40,035 nt of DNA from an uncultured Bacillota bacterium (GTDB lineage: Bacteria; Bacillota_I; Bacilli_A; RF39; UBA660), in assembly GCA_946630315.1 (NCBI GenBank), contig CAMOYT010000009.1:1-40035 (forward strand). Reading direction: 5' to 3'. This document shows, in pieces, positions 1 through 7,250 of the stretch; the first letter of the stretch is position 1; each line of letters begins with the position of its first letter. Below the pieces are notes generated by a model, which ran no database searches, was not told the origin of the DNA, and worked only from the letters and a program-made list of their open reading frames with translations. Made by a program: the position numbers and the translations under genes.

Positions 1-5
1 CATAG

Positions 6-36
6 AAGAAAAGCTACAACATAGGCTTTTCTTTTT
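6..36 (+). terminator. Terminator of the gene upstream of the window
   Basis: AGAAAAGC pairs with GCTTTTCT across a ten-base loop and runs into CTTTTTG. It lies just before the SD of the YitT gene, and I see no promoter between the two. Transcription of YitT therefore either reads through or starts outside the visible sequence. Confidence 0.7.
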
Positions 37-51
37 GATGGAGGGTTGATT

Positions 52-927
52 ATGGAAAAGATGATGAAAAATAATTATTTTAAAATCTTTGTAAATGTTT
101 GTTTACTTACTATTGGTGCTTTAGTAGCTGCTATTGCTTTAGAAGTATTTTTAATACCTAATACTATACTTGATGGTGGAGTAACTGGTATTTCAATTAT
201 TATTTCTAAGCTTGCTCATGTACCACTTAGTATCTTAGTACTTGTTCTTAATATACCTTTTGTATATGTGGGTTATAAGAATTTAGGTAAGAGGTTTTTA
301 GGCAGAGCAGTTTATTCAATGGTAGTATTTTCTGTATTCTTACATTTATTTGAAAGTGTAGATGCTTTTACTGATGAAATATTACTTGCTACTGTATTTG
401 GTGGAGTAATATTAGGAGCTGGAGTTGGTCTTGTTATTAGATTTGGTGGATGTGTTGATGGTACTGAATCTGTTGCAATAGTTATTAGTAAGAAGACTAA
501 TTTAAGTGTTGGACAAGTAGTATTAATATTTAATTTATTTATTTATGGTACTGCTGGATTTATATTTGGATTTGATAGAGCCATGTATTCTTTGCTTACA
601 TATTTTATTACTTTTAAAGTAATTGATTTTGTTAGTGAAGGGTTGGAGCAAGCTAAAGCTGCTATGATTATTACAGAAAAGGGATCTGACCTATCTAAAG
701 AAATATATAGTAAGTTAGGTAGAACTACTACACAAATTAAAGGTAAAGGTTTAATTAGTGGAGATAAGGAAGTATTATATTGTGTACTTACTAGAATTGA
801 AGTATATGAACTTAGAAAAATAGTAGAGGAAATGGATAGGAGTGCTTTTGTATCTATTAGTGATGTTACTGACATAATTGGTAATCATATAAAGTCTACT
901 AATAAGATAAAAAAAATAAAGAATTAA
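52..927 (+). CDS. YitT family integral membrane protein with C-terminal DUF2179 domain
   Basis: A 291-residue protein of the YitT family, polytopic membrane proteins of unknown transport function common in Bacilli. Hydrophobic segments fill roughly residues 10-200. The family-type loop LIPNTILDGGVTGISII is at about residues 34-50, and a Gly-rich IRFGGCVDGTESVA stretch occurs later. From about residue 205 a soluble tail (AAMIITEKGSDLSKEI and onward) matches the DUF2179 domain found at the C-terminus of this family. I chose ATG 52 because GGAGGG at 40-45 sits six bases upstream; the in-frame TTG at 46 would overlap that SD. The gene ends in its own terminator and is separated from the NAD cluster by a promoter region, so it is probably an independent unit. 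Family assignment is firm; the substrate is unknown. Confidence 0.9.
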   Translation: MEKMMKNNYFKIFVNVCLLTIGALVAAIALEVFLIPNTILDGGVTGISIIISKLAHVPLSILVLVLNIPFVYVGYKNLGKRFLGRAVYSMVVFSVFLHLFESVDAFTDEILLATVFGGVILGAGVGLVIRFGGCVDGTESVAIVISKKTNLSVGQVVLIFNLFIYGTAGFIFGFDRAMYSLLTYFITFKVIDFVSEGLEQAKAAMIITEKGSDLSKEIYSKLGRTTTQIKGKGLISGDKEVLYCVLTRIEVYELRKIVEEMDRSAFVSISDVTDIIGNHIKSTNKIKKIKN

Positions 928-944
928 AAAAATTCTTTTTTTTT
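918..944 (+). terminator. Terminator of the YitT gene
   Basis: AAAGAATT, loop AAAAA, AATTCTTT and then a run of T. The stem contains the YitT stop codon (925-927). Confidence 0.75.
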
Positions 945-945
945 G

Positions 946-974
946 TTGACTTTTATTTTTGATATTAATATAAT
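946..974 (+). promoter_or_regulatory. Consensus sigma-A promoter of the NAD recycling operon
   Basis: TTGACT at 946-951, a 17-bp spacer, and TATAAT at 969-974: the best full -35/-10 promoter in the window. The -10 is centred in the palindrome at 963-981. A second TATAAT at 998-1003 has only a poor -35 and might be an alternative start. The 5' leader would be about 110 bases, unusually long for this window. Confidence 0.8.
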
Positions 975-981
975 GTTAATA
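963..981. promoter_or_regulatory. Putative operator 1 (19-bp palindrome over the -10)
   Basis: TATTAATATAATGTTAATA has inverted arms TATTAA and TTAATA and reads nearly the same on both strands. It covers the -10 box, so a bound protein would block initiation. A near copy lies 54 bp downstream. The NrtR-like regulator encoded at 5908-6729 is the obvious candidate ligand, by inference. Confidence 0.55.
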
Positions 982-1016
982 ACAAGTGATTAACTTGTAT
1001 AATTTTTAATATATGA

Positions 1017-1035
1017 TATTAATAAAATGTTAATA
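1017..1035. promoter_or_regulatory. Putative operator 2 (copy of the 19-bp palindrome)
   Basis: TATTAATAAAATGTTAATA differs from the site at 963-981 at two positions and keeps both arms. The copies are 54 bp apart, about five helical turns, which would put two bound dimers on the same DNA face. The flanking GA is also conserved. Confidence 0.5.
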
Positions 1036-1089
1036 AGAGAAAGTATTTAATATTTATTAATTCTATATTATAATTAAATAGGAGGATAT

Positions 1090-1677
1090 ATGAAAATGTT
1101 AAAAAGAAACTTGAATAATGATTGTAGTGAACTTGTTATTGTCATTGATATGGTTAATGGGTTCTGTAAGGAAGGTAATTTAGCTTCTCCTTCAGTTATG
1201 AGAATAGTTCCAAGACAATTAGAAGTGTTAAAAGAATGTAGAGATAGGGGTAGTCAAATTATATTTATTAGAGATAGTCATGATAAGGATGCTGTTGAGT
1301 TTAAAACATATGGAGAGCATTGTCTTGAAGATACTCCTGAGACTCTAGTTATTTCTGAATTAGAAGAGTTTAATGATTGTGAATATCTAAAGAATAGTAC
1401 TAATTTTATGTATGCTGATGGATTAGTTAATGATATTGAAAAGTTAAAGAATCTAAAAAAAGTATTATTAATGGGAGTACTTAGTGATATATGTGTTAAG
1501 AATGGTGGTATTTCTCTTAGAACTTATTTTGATCAAAATAATAGAGATGTTGAAATTGATGTATTAGAAGATTGCTGTGATACATATGATAGTGAAGGTC
1601 ATAATAGAGATGAAGTAAATGAAAAGAGTTTTGCTGATATGGCTAGTAATGGAATTGTAAGAGTAAAGAGGCGATAA
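1090..1677 (+). CDS. pncA: Isochorismatase-fold nicotinamidase-like hydrolase
   Basis: A 195-residue cysteine hydrolase of the isochorismatase/nicotinamidase superfamily. It is predicted to deamidate nicotinamide to nicotinate in the cytoplasm. Visible family features are the N-terminal catalytic Asp in VIDMVNGF, a DSH...EF...EHC stretch matching the metal-binding region of nicotinamidases, and the catalytic Cys in GVLSDICV. The specific assignment rests on context: the next gene, two bases downstream, is nicotinate phosphoribosyltransferase, which uses the product. It is the first gene of the operon, with AGGAGG just before ATG 1090, and lies downstream of the promoter and paired palindromes at 946-1035. 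Isochorismatase-fold sequences alone do not settle the substrate, so the symbol is a context-based call. Confidence 0.8.
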   Translation: MKMLKRNLNNDCSELVIVIDMVNGFCKEGNLASPSVMRIVPRQLEVLKECRDRGSQIIFIRDSHDKDAVEFKTYGEHCLEDTPETLVISELEEFNDCEYLKNSTNFMYADGLVNDIEKLKNLKKVLLMGVLSDICVKNGGISLRTYFDQNNRDVEIDVLEDCCDTYDSEGHNRDEVNEKSFADMASNGIVRVKRR

Positions 1678-1679
1678 TT

Positions 1680-3137
1680 ATGAAGAAAGAGTTATGTACT
1701 GATTTATATGAGTTAACTATGGGACAAACTTATTTTGATAATGGAGAGGTAGAAGATAAAGCTTGTTTCGATGTATTTTTTAGAACTAATCCATTTAATG
1801 GTAATTATACTGTTAGTGGTGGTCTTGATGAAGTTATTGATTATGTTAAAAATTTAAAATTTGATAAGGAAGATATAGATTATCTTAAAAGTTTAAATCT
1901 GTTTAGTGATGAGTATTTAGAATATCTTGCTAATTTTAAATTTACTGGTGATATATACGCAGTAGAAGATGGAACTGTTATATTTCCTAATGAGCCTATT
2001 ATTACGGTTGTTGCTCCTAAGATTGAAGCTCAAATACTTGAGACTACTTTACTTACTTTATTTAATTATGGTTCATTAATTACTACTAAAGCTGCTAGAC
2101 TTTGTGAAGTTAGTGGTAATCGTCCTATTATGGAATTTGGTACTCGTAGAAGTCGTGGAGTAGATGCAGCAATAGAGGCTGCTAAATATGCTGTTGTAGG
2201 AGGATTTAGTGGTACAAGTAATGTTGAAGCAGCACGTAAATATGGATTAGTACCAATGGGTACTATGGCCCATTCTTTAATTCAAAATTATGAAGATGAG
2301 AAAATGGCTTTCTTAAAATATGCTAAAAGTAATCCTAATAATTGTTTATTTTTAGTAGATACTTATGATACTCTACGTAGTGGTATTCCTAATGCTATAT
2401 GGGTTGCAGATAATTATTTAACACCTAATGGATTAGAGTTTAAAGGAATTAGAATAGATAGTGGAGACTTAGCTTATTTATCTAAAGAGGCTAGAAAAAT
2501 GTTAGATGAAGCTGGTTATCCTGATGCAAAAATATGTTTATCTAATGGATTAGACGAAGATACTATTATTAGTTTAATTAGACAAGGTGCATGTTTTGAT
2601 AGTATTGGATTAGGTGATAATATTAGTGCTATTAATGATAGAGTAAATGGTGTATATAAATTATGTGCAGTAGAAGAAGATAAAAAGTTATATCCTAGAA
2701 TTAAAGTTAGTAATGATCAAGTAAAAACAATAAATCCTGGATATAAAAAAGTATATAGATTCTATGATAAAGATAGTGGTTATGCTTTAGGTGATGTTAT
2801 TAGTTTAGCTTATGAAGATATTGATAAAGATGAGTATACTTTAATTAGTCCAGTTGAAGAATGGAAACAAAAACATTTAACTAATTATGATGTAGTTGAA
2901 TTACAAAAACAAATATTTGATGATGGGGAACTTGTTTATGAAGTACCTAGTATTAGTGCTAGACGTGATAAAGTTAAGAAAGAGATGAACAGTTTATATC
3001 CAGAGATTAAGAGATTAGAAAATCCTCAAGAATATTTTGTTGATTTATCTATGCCATTATTAAAATTAAAGAAGGAAATGTTAAGAGAACATACATATCA
3101 AAATATAAAAAGTAAGTCTTTAGAAAAAGAAATGTAG
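1680..3137 (+). CDS. pncB: Nicotinate phosphoribosyltransferase
   Basis: A 485-residue enzyme that converts nicotinate and PRPP (with ATP hydrolysis) to nicotinate mononucleotide in the Preiss-Handler pathway. The N-terminus ELCTDLYELTMGQTYF is the classic start of the family. EFGTRRSRG (about residues 156-164) lies in the phosphoribosyl-binding region, and GTMAHS carries the His that is phosphorylated in this family. RIDSGDLAYLSKEARK and LSNGLDED are further conserved blocks. Length is normal for the Gram-positive form. ATG 1680 follows the upstream stop by two bases, with GAGG about eight bases before it. It sits between the nicotinamidase-like gene and nadE, so three successive steps of NAD salvage are adjacent. 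Confidence 0.96.
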   Translation: MKKELCTDLYELTMGQTYFDNGEVEDKACFDVFFRTNPFNGNYTVSGGLDEVIDYVKNLKFDKEDIDYLKSLNLFSDEYLEYLANFKFTGDIYAVEDGTVIFPNEPIITVVAPKIEAQILETTLLTLFNYGSLITTKAARLCEVSGNRPIMEFGTRRSRGVDAAIEAAKYAVVGGFSGTSNVEAARKYGLVPMGTMAHSLIQNYEDEKMAFLKYAKSNPNNCLFLVDTYDTLRSGIPNAIWVADNYLTPNGLEFKGIRIDSGDLAYLSKEARKMLDEAGYPDAKICLSNGLDEDTIISLIRQGACFDSIGLGDNISAINDRVNGVYKLCAVEEDKKLYPRIKVSNDQVKTINPGYKKVYRFYDKDSGYALGDVISLAYEDIDKDEYTLISPVEEWKQKHLTNYDVVELQKQIFDDGELVYEVPSISARRDKVKKEMNSLYPEIKRLENPQEYFVDLSMPLLKLKKEMLREHTYQNIKSKSLEKEM

Positions 3138-3145
3138 GTGTAGTT

Positions 3146-3898
3146 ATGTTTGATAGTAAATTAGAAGTTAATAAGATTATTGATTTTATTAGAGATTATT
3201 TCAATAAAAATAATTTATATGGAGTAGTTATTGGTATTAGTGGTGGTAAAGATAGTGCTGTTAGTGCTGGACTATTTTGTGAGGCTCTTGGTGCTTCAAG
3301 AGTAATTGGTGTTACTATGCCATGTCATTCAAAAGATGAGGATAGAGAAGATGCTAAACTAGTGAGTGATAAGTATGGTTTTAAATTAATAAATATGGAT
3401 ATTACTAGTACTTTTGATAGTTTAGTAAATGAAGCAGAAAAATTAGATGATTTTGTAGATAGTGAAGATGCTAATATCAATTTAAAACCTAGACTTAGAA
3501 TGAGCACTTTATATTATATAGCTCAAATGTATAGTAAAGTTTATAATAAGACTTTTATAGTTTGTGGTAATGGAAATAAGAGTGAAGAATTTGTTGGATA
3601 TTTTACTAAAGGAGGAGACTCAGTTAGTGATATCAAATTATTAAGTGACTTATTTGTTGATGAAGTAATTGAAATTGGAAAAGAAATAGAAGTACCTGAT
3701 AAAGTATTATTTAAAACTCCTAGTGATGGTTTAAGTGGACAAAGTGATGAAGATAAACTAGGTTTTAGCTATGCTGATGTTAAAAAAGTAGTATTAGGAG
3801 AAGAAATAGATTCTAATATTAGAGAAATGATTATGAAGAAACATAATGCTAATAGTCATAAATTTAATATACCTACTTATATGAAACGTGGTGAATAA
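3146..3898 (+). CDS. nadE: NH3-dependent NAD+ synthetase
   Basis: A 250-residue NAD synthetase of the short, ammonia-dependent type. It amidates nicotinate adenine dinucleotide to NAD+ with ATP. The PP-loop GISGGKDS occupies residues 30-37. Other family landmarks are RLRMSTLYYIAQ, the GNGNKSEEFVGYFTKGGDSVSDI block and the KTPSDGLSGQSDEDKLGFSY segment. There is no glutaminase domain, so nitrogen must come as ammonia or from a separate partner. The start at 3146 has AGGTGTAG just upstream. It is in the middle of the NAD cluster, and nadD, whose product it uses, lies two genes downstream. Confidence 0.96.
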   Translation: MFDSKLEVNKIIDFIRDYFNKNNLYGVVIGISGGKDSAVSAGLFCEALGASRVIGVTMPCHSKDEDREDAKLVSDKYGFKLINMDITSTFDSLVNEAEKLDDFVDSEDANINLKPRLRMSTLYYIAQMYSKVYNKTFIVCGNGNKSEEFVGYFTKGGDSVSDIKLLSDLFVDEVIEIGKEIEVPDKVLFKTPSDGLSGQSDEDKLGFSYADVKKVVLGEEIDSNIREMIMKKHNANSHKFNIPTYMKRGE

Positions 3899-3900
3899 TA

Positions 3901-4332
3901 ATGGAAAAAATTAATCTTTCTTTAGCCTGCCCATTCTGCTTTAGTGAAGGAAAAAATATAGTTTCTACTAAGATGGATATAAGTGATAAAGAAGAGAAAG
4001 ATAATTGTGAAATAATTAATTCAAAAAGAATTTATAATTGTCATTGTAATAATTGTGGTAGAGATTATAAAGTTGATTATGGAAATAGTAAATTGATTAG
4101 ATATAAACAATTTATATATGCTTGTAATGATGATATAAAATTATATGTTGATTATGAGAGTCAATATGATAGATCATATCAAATAGTTGATGTTAATGGT
4201 GAATCTATGATATTAATGGAAGATGATATTTATCCTATTTTAATAGATAATGATTCTAGAAGTGAATTGATTTCTAATCATGAAAAAGCTAAAGTTTATA
4301 CTTATAATGCTTGGATGAATAGACATAGATAG
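3901..4332 (+). CDS. Uncharacterised zinc-ribbon protein
   Basis: A 143-residue protein I cannot assign. The pairs CPFC (about residues 10-13) and CNNC (about 50-53, preceded by CHC) are spaced like a zinc ribbon. The remaining C-terminal half is acidic, with no recognisable motif and no membrane segment. ATG 3901 follows the nadE stop by two bases with GGTGAAT as SD, and nadD follows ten bases after its end. It is therefore co-transcribed with NAD salvage genes; a link to NAD metabolism or to the neighbouring kinase is possible but only from position. Confidence 0.75.
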   Translation: MEKINLSLACPFCFSEGKNIVSTKMDISDKEEKDNCEIINSKRIYNCHCNNCGRDYKVDYGNSKLIRYKQFIYACNDDIKLYVDYESQYDRSYQIVDVNGESMILMEDDIYPILIDNDSRSELISNHEKAKVYTYNAWMNRHR

Positions 4333-4342
4333 AGGTGATATA

Positions 4343-4867
4343 ATGAAATTGGGTATATATGTAGGAAGTTTTAATCCAGTTCATGATGGCCATTATTTAG
4401 TATGTAGATATTTAATAGATAATAATTATCTTGATAAAGTATTAATAATACCCACTTTAGATTATTGGGATAAAGAAATAAATACTAGTTTAGAAGATAG
4501 AATTAATATGTTAAAGTATTATGAAGAAGAAGATATTATTATTGATACTAAACATAATAATTATAAATATACTTATCAAATACTTAATGCAATAGAAAAA
4601 GAAGTAGATGATGAATTATACTTAATTATTGGAAGTGACAACTTAGAGAGATTCTTTGAATGGAAAAATGTTGAAGAGATATTAAAACATAAAGTTATTG
4701 TTGTTAATCGTGGAGATAAAATTACTATTGATGATGATAGATTTATTATTATTAATAATTTTCCATATATAGATATTTCTTCTACTGAAATTAGAAATGG
4801 AAAAAGAGAATTTATAAAAAAAGAAGTAATTGATTATATAGATAAAAATAATTTATATAGGAAGTGA
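4343..4867 (+). CDS. nadD: Nicotinate mononucleotide adenylyltransferase
   Basis: A 174-residue nucleotidyltransferase that joins NaMN and ATP to make nicotinate adenine dinucleotide, the substrate of the neighbouring NadE. The HIGH-type motif is present as GSFNPVHDGH (residues 8-17), and the C-terminal signature as ISSTEIR. YLIIGSDNLERFFEWKN is the conserved middle block. It is a little shorter than most NadD proteins (about 190-210 residues), with no obvious missing core motif. AGGTGATATA precedes ATG 4343. The gene ends in TGA, one of the clear uses of UGA as a stop. NadD is preferred to the related NMN-type or pantetheine-phosphate enzymes because of the ISSTEIR motif and the context. Confidence 0.93.
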   Translation: MKLGIYVGSFNPVHDGHYLVCRYLIDNNYLDKVLIIPTLDYWDKEINTSLEDRINMLKYYEEEDIIIDTKHNNYKYTYQILNAIEKEVDDELYLIIGSDNLERFFEWKNVEEILKHKVIVVNRGDKITIDDDRFIIINNFPYIDISSTEIRNGKREFIKKEVIDYIDKNNLYRK

Positions 4868-4871
4868 TTAA

Positions 4872-5414
4872 ATGCATATTATTATTGCTGGATGTGCTAG
4901 AAGTGGTAAAACTACTTTATGCAAGAAAACTAGAGAATTAGGATTTGTTCATTATAAGATGGATTCTGTAAAAAGAGGAGTATGTAAACATTTTAATATT
5001 AAGACTACTCTTTGGACTGATTTTTCTTTAGGAGTTAGAGACATTATTGAACAAATTATTTTAGATGAATATGAAGATAATATTTTATTTGATACACCTC
5101 ATTTGAGTGTAGAAGATGCTGACTACTTAAGAGAAAAATATAATGTATTAGTTGTATATATGGGATATACTTCTATGAGTTATGAAAGATTTAAGAGTTT
5201 TATTTCATCATATGAGATTGATACTTGGTGTAGTAAATTAGATGAAAATGAATTAAGAGATTTATATGATGGATGTGTTCAATTTAGTATTGAGAATAAG
5301 ACTAAGATAAGTAATTTATCTAATATTAAATATTTTGATATTAGTGATGATCCAGAAGGAGTAATTGAACAAGCATTTAATTATATTAGAAAGAGTGTTG
5401 ATAATGGATTTTAA
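4872..5414 (+). CDS. P-loop kinase-like protein of unknown substrate
   Basis: A 180-residue protein with a Walker A motif GCARSGKT (residues 7-14) at the very N-terminus, followed by KKTRELGFVHYKMDSVKRG, the layout of small nucleoside or metabolite kinases. NILFDTPHLSVEDADYL resembles a Walker B/substrate region. It lies between nadD and the pncC-like gene, overlapping the latter by 11 bp, so expression is probably coupled. A nicotinamide-riboside or other nucleoside kinase role would suit the pathway, but I see no motif that proves it; the NadR kinase domain is not clearly recognisable. Call: P-loop phosphotransferase fold likely, substrate unknown. Confidence 0.75.
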   Translation: MHIIIAGCARSGKTTLCKKTRELGFVHYKMDSVKRGVCKHFNIKTTLWTDFSLGVRDIIEQIILDEYEDNILFDTPHLSVEDADYLREKYNVLVVYMGYTSMSYERFKSFISSYEIDTWCSKLDENELRDLYDGCVQFSIENKTKISNLSNIKYFDISDDPEGVIEQAFNYIRKSVDNGF

Positions 5415-5874
5415 AAATATTGTTAAAAAATTAACTAAAAAGAAGATGACTATTTCGACAATGGAATCTTGTACTGGAGGTGCAGTAGTATCTAGTATTA
5501 CTGATATTGAAGGAGCAAGTGATGTTTTAAAGTTTAGTGCAGTTACTTATTGTAATGAAGCTAAAATTAAACTTGGTGTAAAAAAAGAAACTATCGATGA
5601 ATTTAGTGTATATAGTATGGAAGTTGCTGAAGAGATGGCTTTATCTATAAGTAATCTTACTAATAGTGATATTGGTATAGGTATTACAGGTAAGTTAAAT
5701 AGAGTAGATAAAAACAATCCATTTGGAGCAGATAATATAGTATTTATTTGTATATATGATAAAAGAAGTAACAAAAACTATAATTATTTAGTAGAAGCTA
5801 AAAAAGGTAGTAGACATGATAATAAGAAATTAGTTATAGATAAAGTTATTATGGGATTAGATAAAATTATCTAA
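5404..5874 (+). CDS. pncC: CinA C-terminal-domain protein, probable NMN deamidase
   Basis: A 156-residue stand-alone CinA C-terminal domain. Members called PncC deamidate nicotinamide mononucleotide to nicotinate mononucleotide, recycling NMN released by DNA ligase. The signature TMESCTGG (residues 19-26) is intact, followed by FSAVTYCNEAKIKLGV and the SVYSMEVAEEMA block. The usual GITGxxGP loop appears as GITGKLNR, a deviation worth noting. I start at ATG 5404 (MDFKN) rather than an upstream in-frame codon at 5365, because the protein aligns from there; this gives an 11-bp overlap with the kinase. Placement with pncB, nadD and nadE supports the NAD role strongly. Confidence 0.87.
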   Translation: MDFKNIVKKLTKKKMTISTMESCTGGAVVSSITDIEGASDVLKFSAVTYCNEAKIKLGVKKETIDEFSVYSMEVAEEMALSISNLTNSDIGIGITGKLNRVDKNNPFGADNIVFICIYDKRSNKNYNYLVEAKKGSRHDNKKLVIDKVIMGLDKII

Positions 5875-5876
5875 TC
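5855..5876. repeat. 10-bp perfect inverted repeat at the pncC stop codon
   Basis: GATTAGATAA, AA, TTATCTAATC, overlapping the stop codon and followed by only four T. It could be a weak terminator or an operator for the promoter that follows at 5882. The nucleotide pattern differs from the TATTAA..TTAATA palindromes upstream of pncA. Confidence 0.5.
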
Positions 5877-5881
5877 TTTTG

Positions 5882-5890
5882 TGTTATAAT
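5882..5890 (+). promoter_or_regulatory. Extended -10 promoter of the NrtR-like gene
   Basis: TGTTATAAT directly upstream of the GGGGAGG SD and ATG 5908. No good -35 is seen. It suggests that the regulator and the following genes can be transcribed separately from the NAD genes. Confidence 0.55.
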
Positions 5891-5907
5891 AATGGGGAGG
5901 TGTAATT

Positions 5908-6729
5908 ATGAATTATAATTCTTTAGAAGAGTTTTTAAGTGACTATAATCCAAATGATTATGAAAGACTTAGTATGACTTGTGATATTGTAATTTTTAGT
6001 GTAAGTGATCAAGAAAGTAGTAATTATAGAAAGACTAGTCGTAAAATGATGAGTGTTTTATTAGTTAAAAGAGATGAGTATCCTTATAAAGATATGTGGT
6101 GTCTTCCAGGTGGTTTTATTAATCCAAGTACTGAGACACTTGAGGATGCTGCTAAGAGGATATTAAAAAGAGAGACTAATTTATCAGATATTTATTTAGA
6201 ACAACTATATACTTTTGATGGAATTAAGAGAGATCCTAGAATGAGAGTTGTTAGTTGCTCTTATGTAGCATTAATAGATAAAAAGAAATTAAAACAAAAA
6301 GTAGTTAATGCTAGTTGGTTTGATATTATAGATATAGAGGAAAAAGATGGAATAGTTAGTATTACAGTAAGTAATGGTGATGAGACATTTACATTTAGTA
6401 TTAAGAAGACTTTAAGAAAGTATAGTACTGATAGATATGATTTTAGTACTGTTAAGAATAATAATTTAGCTTTTGATCATGATCTAGTTATTTTATCAGG
6501 AATAGAAAGAATTAGAAATAAGATTAATTATACAGATATAGTATTTAATATGATGGGAGAGTATTTTACTCTAGGTGAGTTGCAACAAGTATATGAAGTA
6601 ATACTTGGTAAGAAATTACTTGATCCTGCTTTTAGAAGAATAATTGCTGATAAGGTTGAAAAGACAGATAAAATGAAAACAGGAGAAGGACATAGACCAT
6701 CACGTTTATTTAGATATAGAAAAAGGTGA
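5908..6729 (+). CDS. nrtR: NrtR-type transcriptional regulator (Nudix domain plus winged helix)
   Basis: A 273-residue protein with an N-terminal Nudix fold and a C-terminal winged-helix domain. This is the architecture of NrtR, an ADP-ribose-sensing repressor of NAD genes. The Nudix region runs from about residue 25 to 150. Its box (residues 68-92, starting GGFINPSTETLEDAAK) reads RILKRE where hydrolases have REUxEE, and the Glu before it is Thr. Hydrolysis is therefore unlikely and ligand sensing more likely. Residues 220-273 begin FTLGELQQVYEVILGKK and end in an Arg-rich GHRPSRLFRYRKR, the typical NrtR DNA-binding tail. GGGGAGG precedes ATG 5908. The adjacent NAD cluster supports the call; the palindromes at 963-1035 are plausible targets. 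An active Nudix hydrolase is the alternative, less likely. Confidence 0.88.
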   Translation: MNYNSLEEFLSDYNPNDYERLSMTCDIVIFSVSDQESSNYRKTSRKMMSVLLVKRDEYPYKDMWCLPGGFINPSTETLEDAAKRILKRETNLSDIYLEQLYTFDGIKRDPRMRVVSCSYVALIDKKKLKQKVVNASWFDIIDIEEKDGIVSITVSNGDETFTFSIKKTLRKYSTDRYDFSTVKNNNLAFDHDLVILSGIERIRNKINYTDIVFNMMGEYFTLGELQQVYEVILGKKLLDPAFRRIIADKVEKTDKMKTGEGHRPSRLFRYRKR

Positions 6730-6733
6730 TAGT

Positions 6734-7243
6734 GTGAAAAAAGAAGTAATTGGGTATAAATGTTTTAATAAAGATCATACTAATAGATATGGTATGGAAT
6801 TTATAGAAGGTAGAACTTATACTTCATCTTCTTCTCACGTTTCTTTTGGTAATAATAACAAAAGTGGTTATCATATGTGTAAAAATTTGGAAGATACATT
6901 TAGATTTTTTCCAGCTGGTACAGAAGATATTAGTGTTGCGAAGGTAACAGGTAGTGGTAATATCATTGTTAGAGACGACGAATATAATGGTTTCTATGAT
7001 ATGTATTCAGTAGAAAAAATACATATAGATAGATTTTTAACTAGAGAAGAAATTATTTATTATTTTCTTAATAAAGATGTTTTAAGAGTATGCAGATTTA
7101 TCCAATTATTTAAATTAACTGATAAAGAAATCGGACTATTTATGAATGCATTTAGTTCAAGTAGTACTGTCATTAATTATATATTGTACTATCAATTAGG
7201 AGATAAGGAAGCTTTTAATAGAGGAAAAGTTTATAAAAGGTAG
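6734..7243 (+). CDS. Uncharacterised protein resembling the DUF7666 family
   Basis: A 169-residue soluble protein without a known function. It opens with GYKCFNKDHTNRYGMEFIEG, then YHMCKNLEDTFRFFP and later SVEKIHIDRFLTREEI. This 'YKxFxxD...GxxYxxG...GxHxCxxxxDxxxxY' layout resembles the family I know as DUF7666, but I cannot confirm this by search. The start is GTG 6734, with AGGTGATA just upstream overlapping the nrtR stop region. It is followed at once by murL. It could belong to the NAD group or the cell-wall pair, or be incidental; nothing in the sequence decides this. Confidence 0.65.
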   Translation: MKKEVIGYKCFNKDHTNRYGMEFIEGRTYTSSSSHVSFGNNNKSGYHMCKNLEDTFRFFPAGTEDISVAKVTGSGNIIVRDDEYNGFYDMYSVEKIHIDRFLTREEIIYYFLNKDVLRVCRFIQLFKLTDKEIGLFMNAFSSSSTVINYILYYQLGDKEAFNRGKVYKR

Positions 7244-7250
7244 GATGATT

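Noticed and set aside
46-51. TTG 46 as start of the YitT gene
   Set aside because: It overlaps the GGAGGG SD; ATG 52 is at normal spacing.
543-875. Open frame on the minus strand inside the YitT gene
   Set aside because: It mirrors the coding strand of a clear gene, has no SD or promoter, and encodes no recognisable protein.
928-1089. A riboswitch or T-box in the leader upstream of the nicotinamidase-like gene
   Set aside because: The leader is AT-rich with palindromes but lacks a T-box sequence or a known riboswitch core; DNA-binding sites explain the repeats better.
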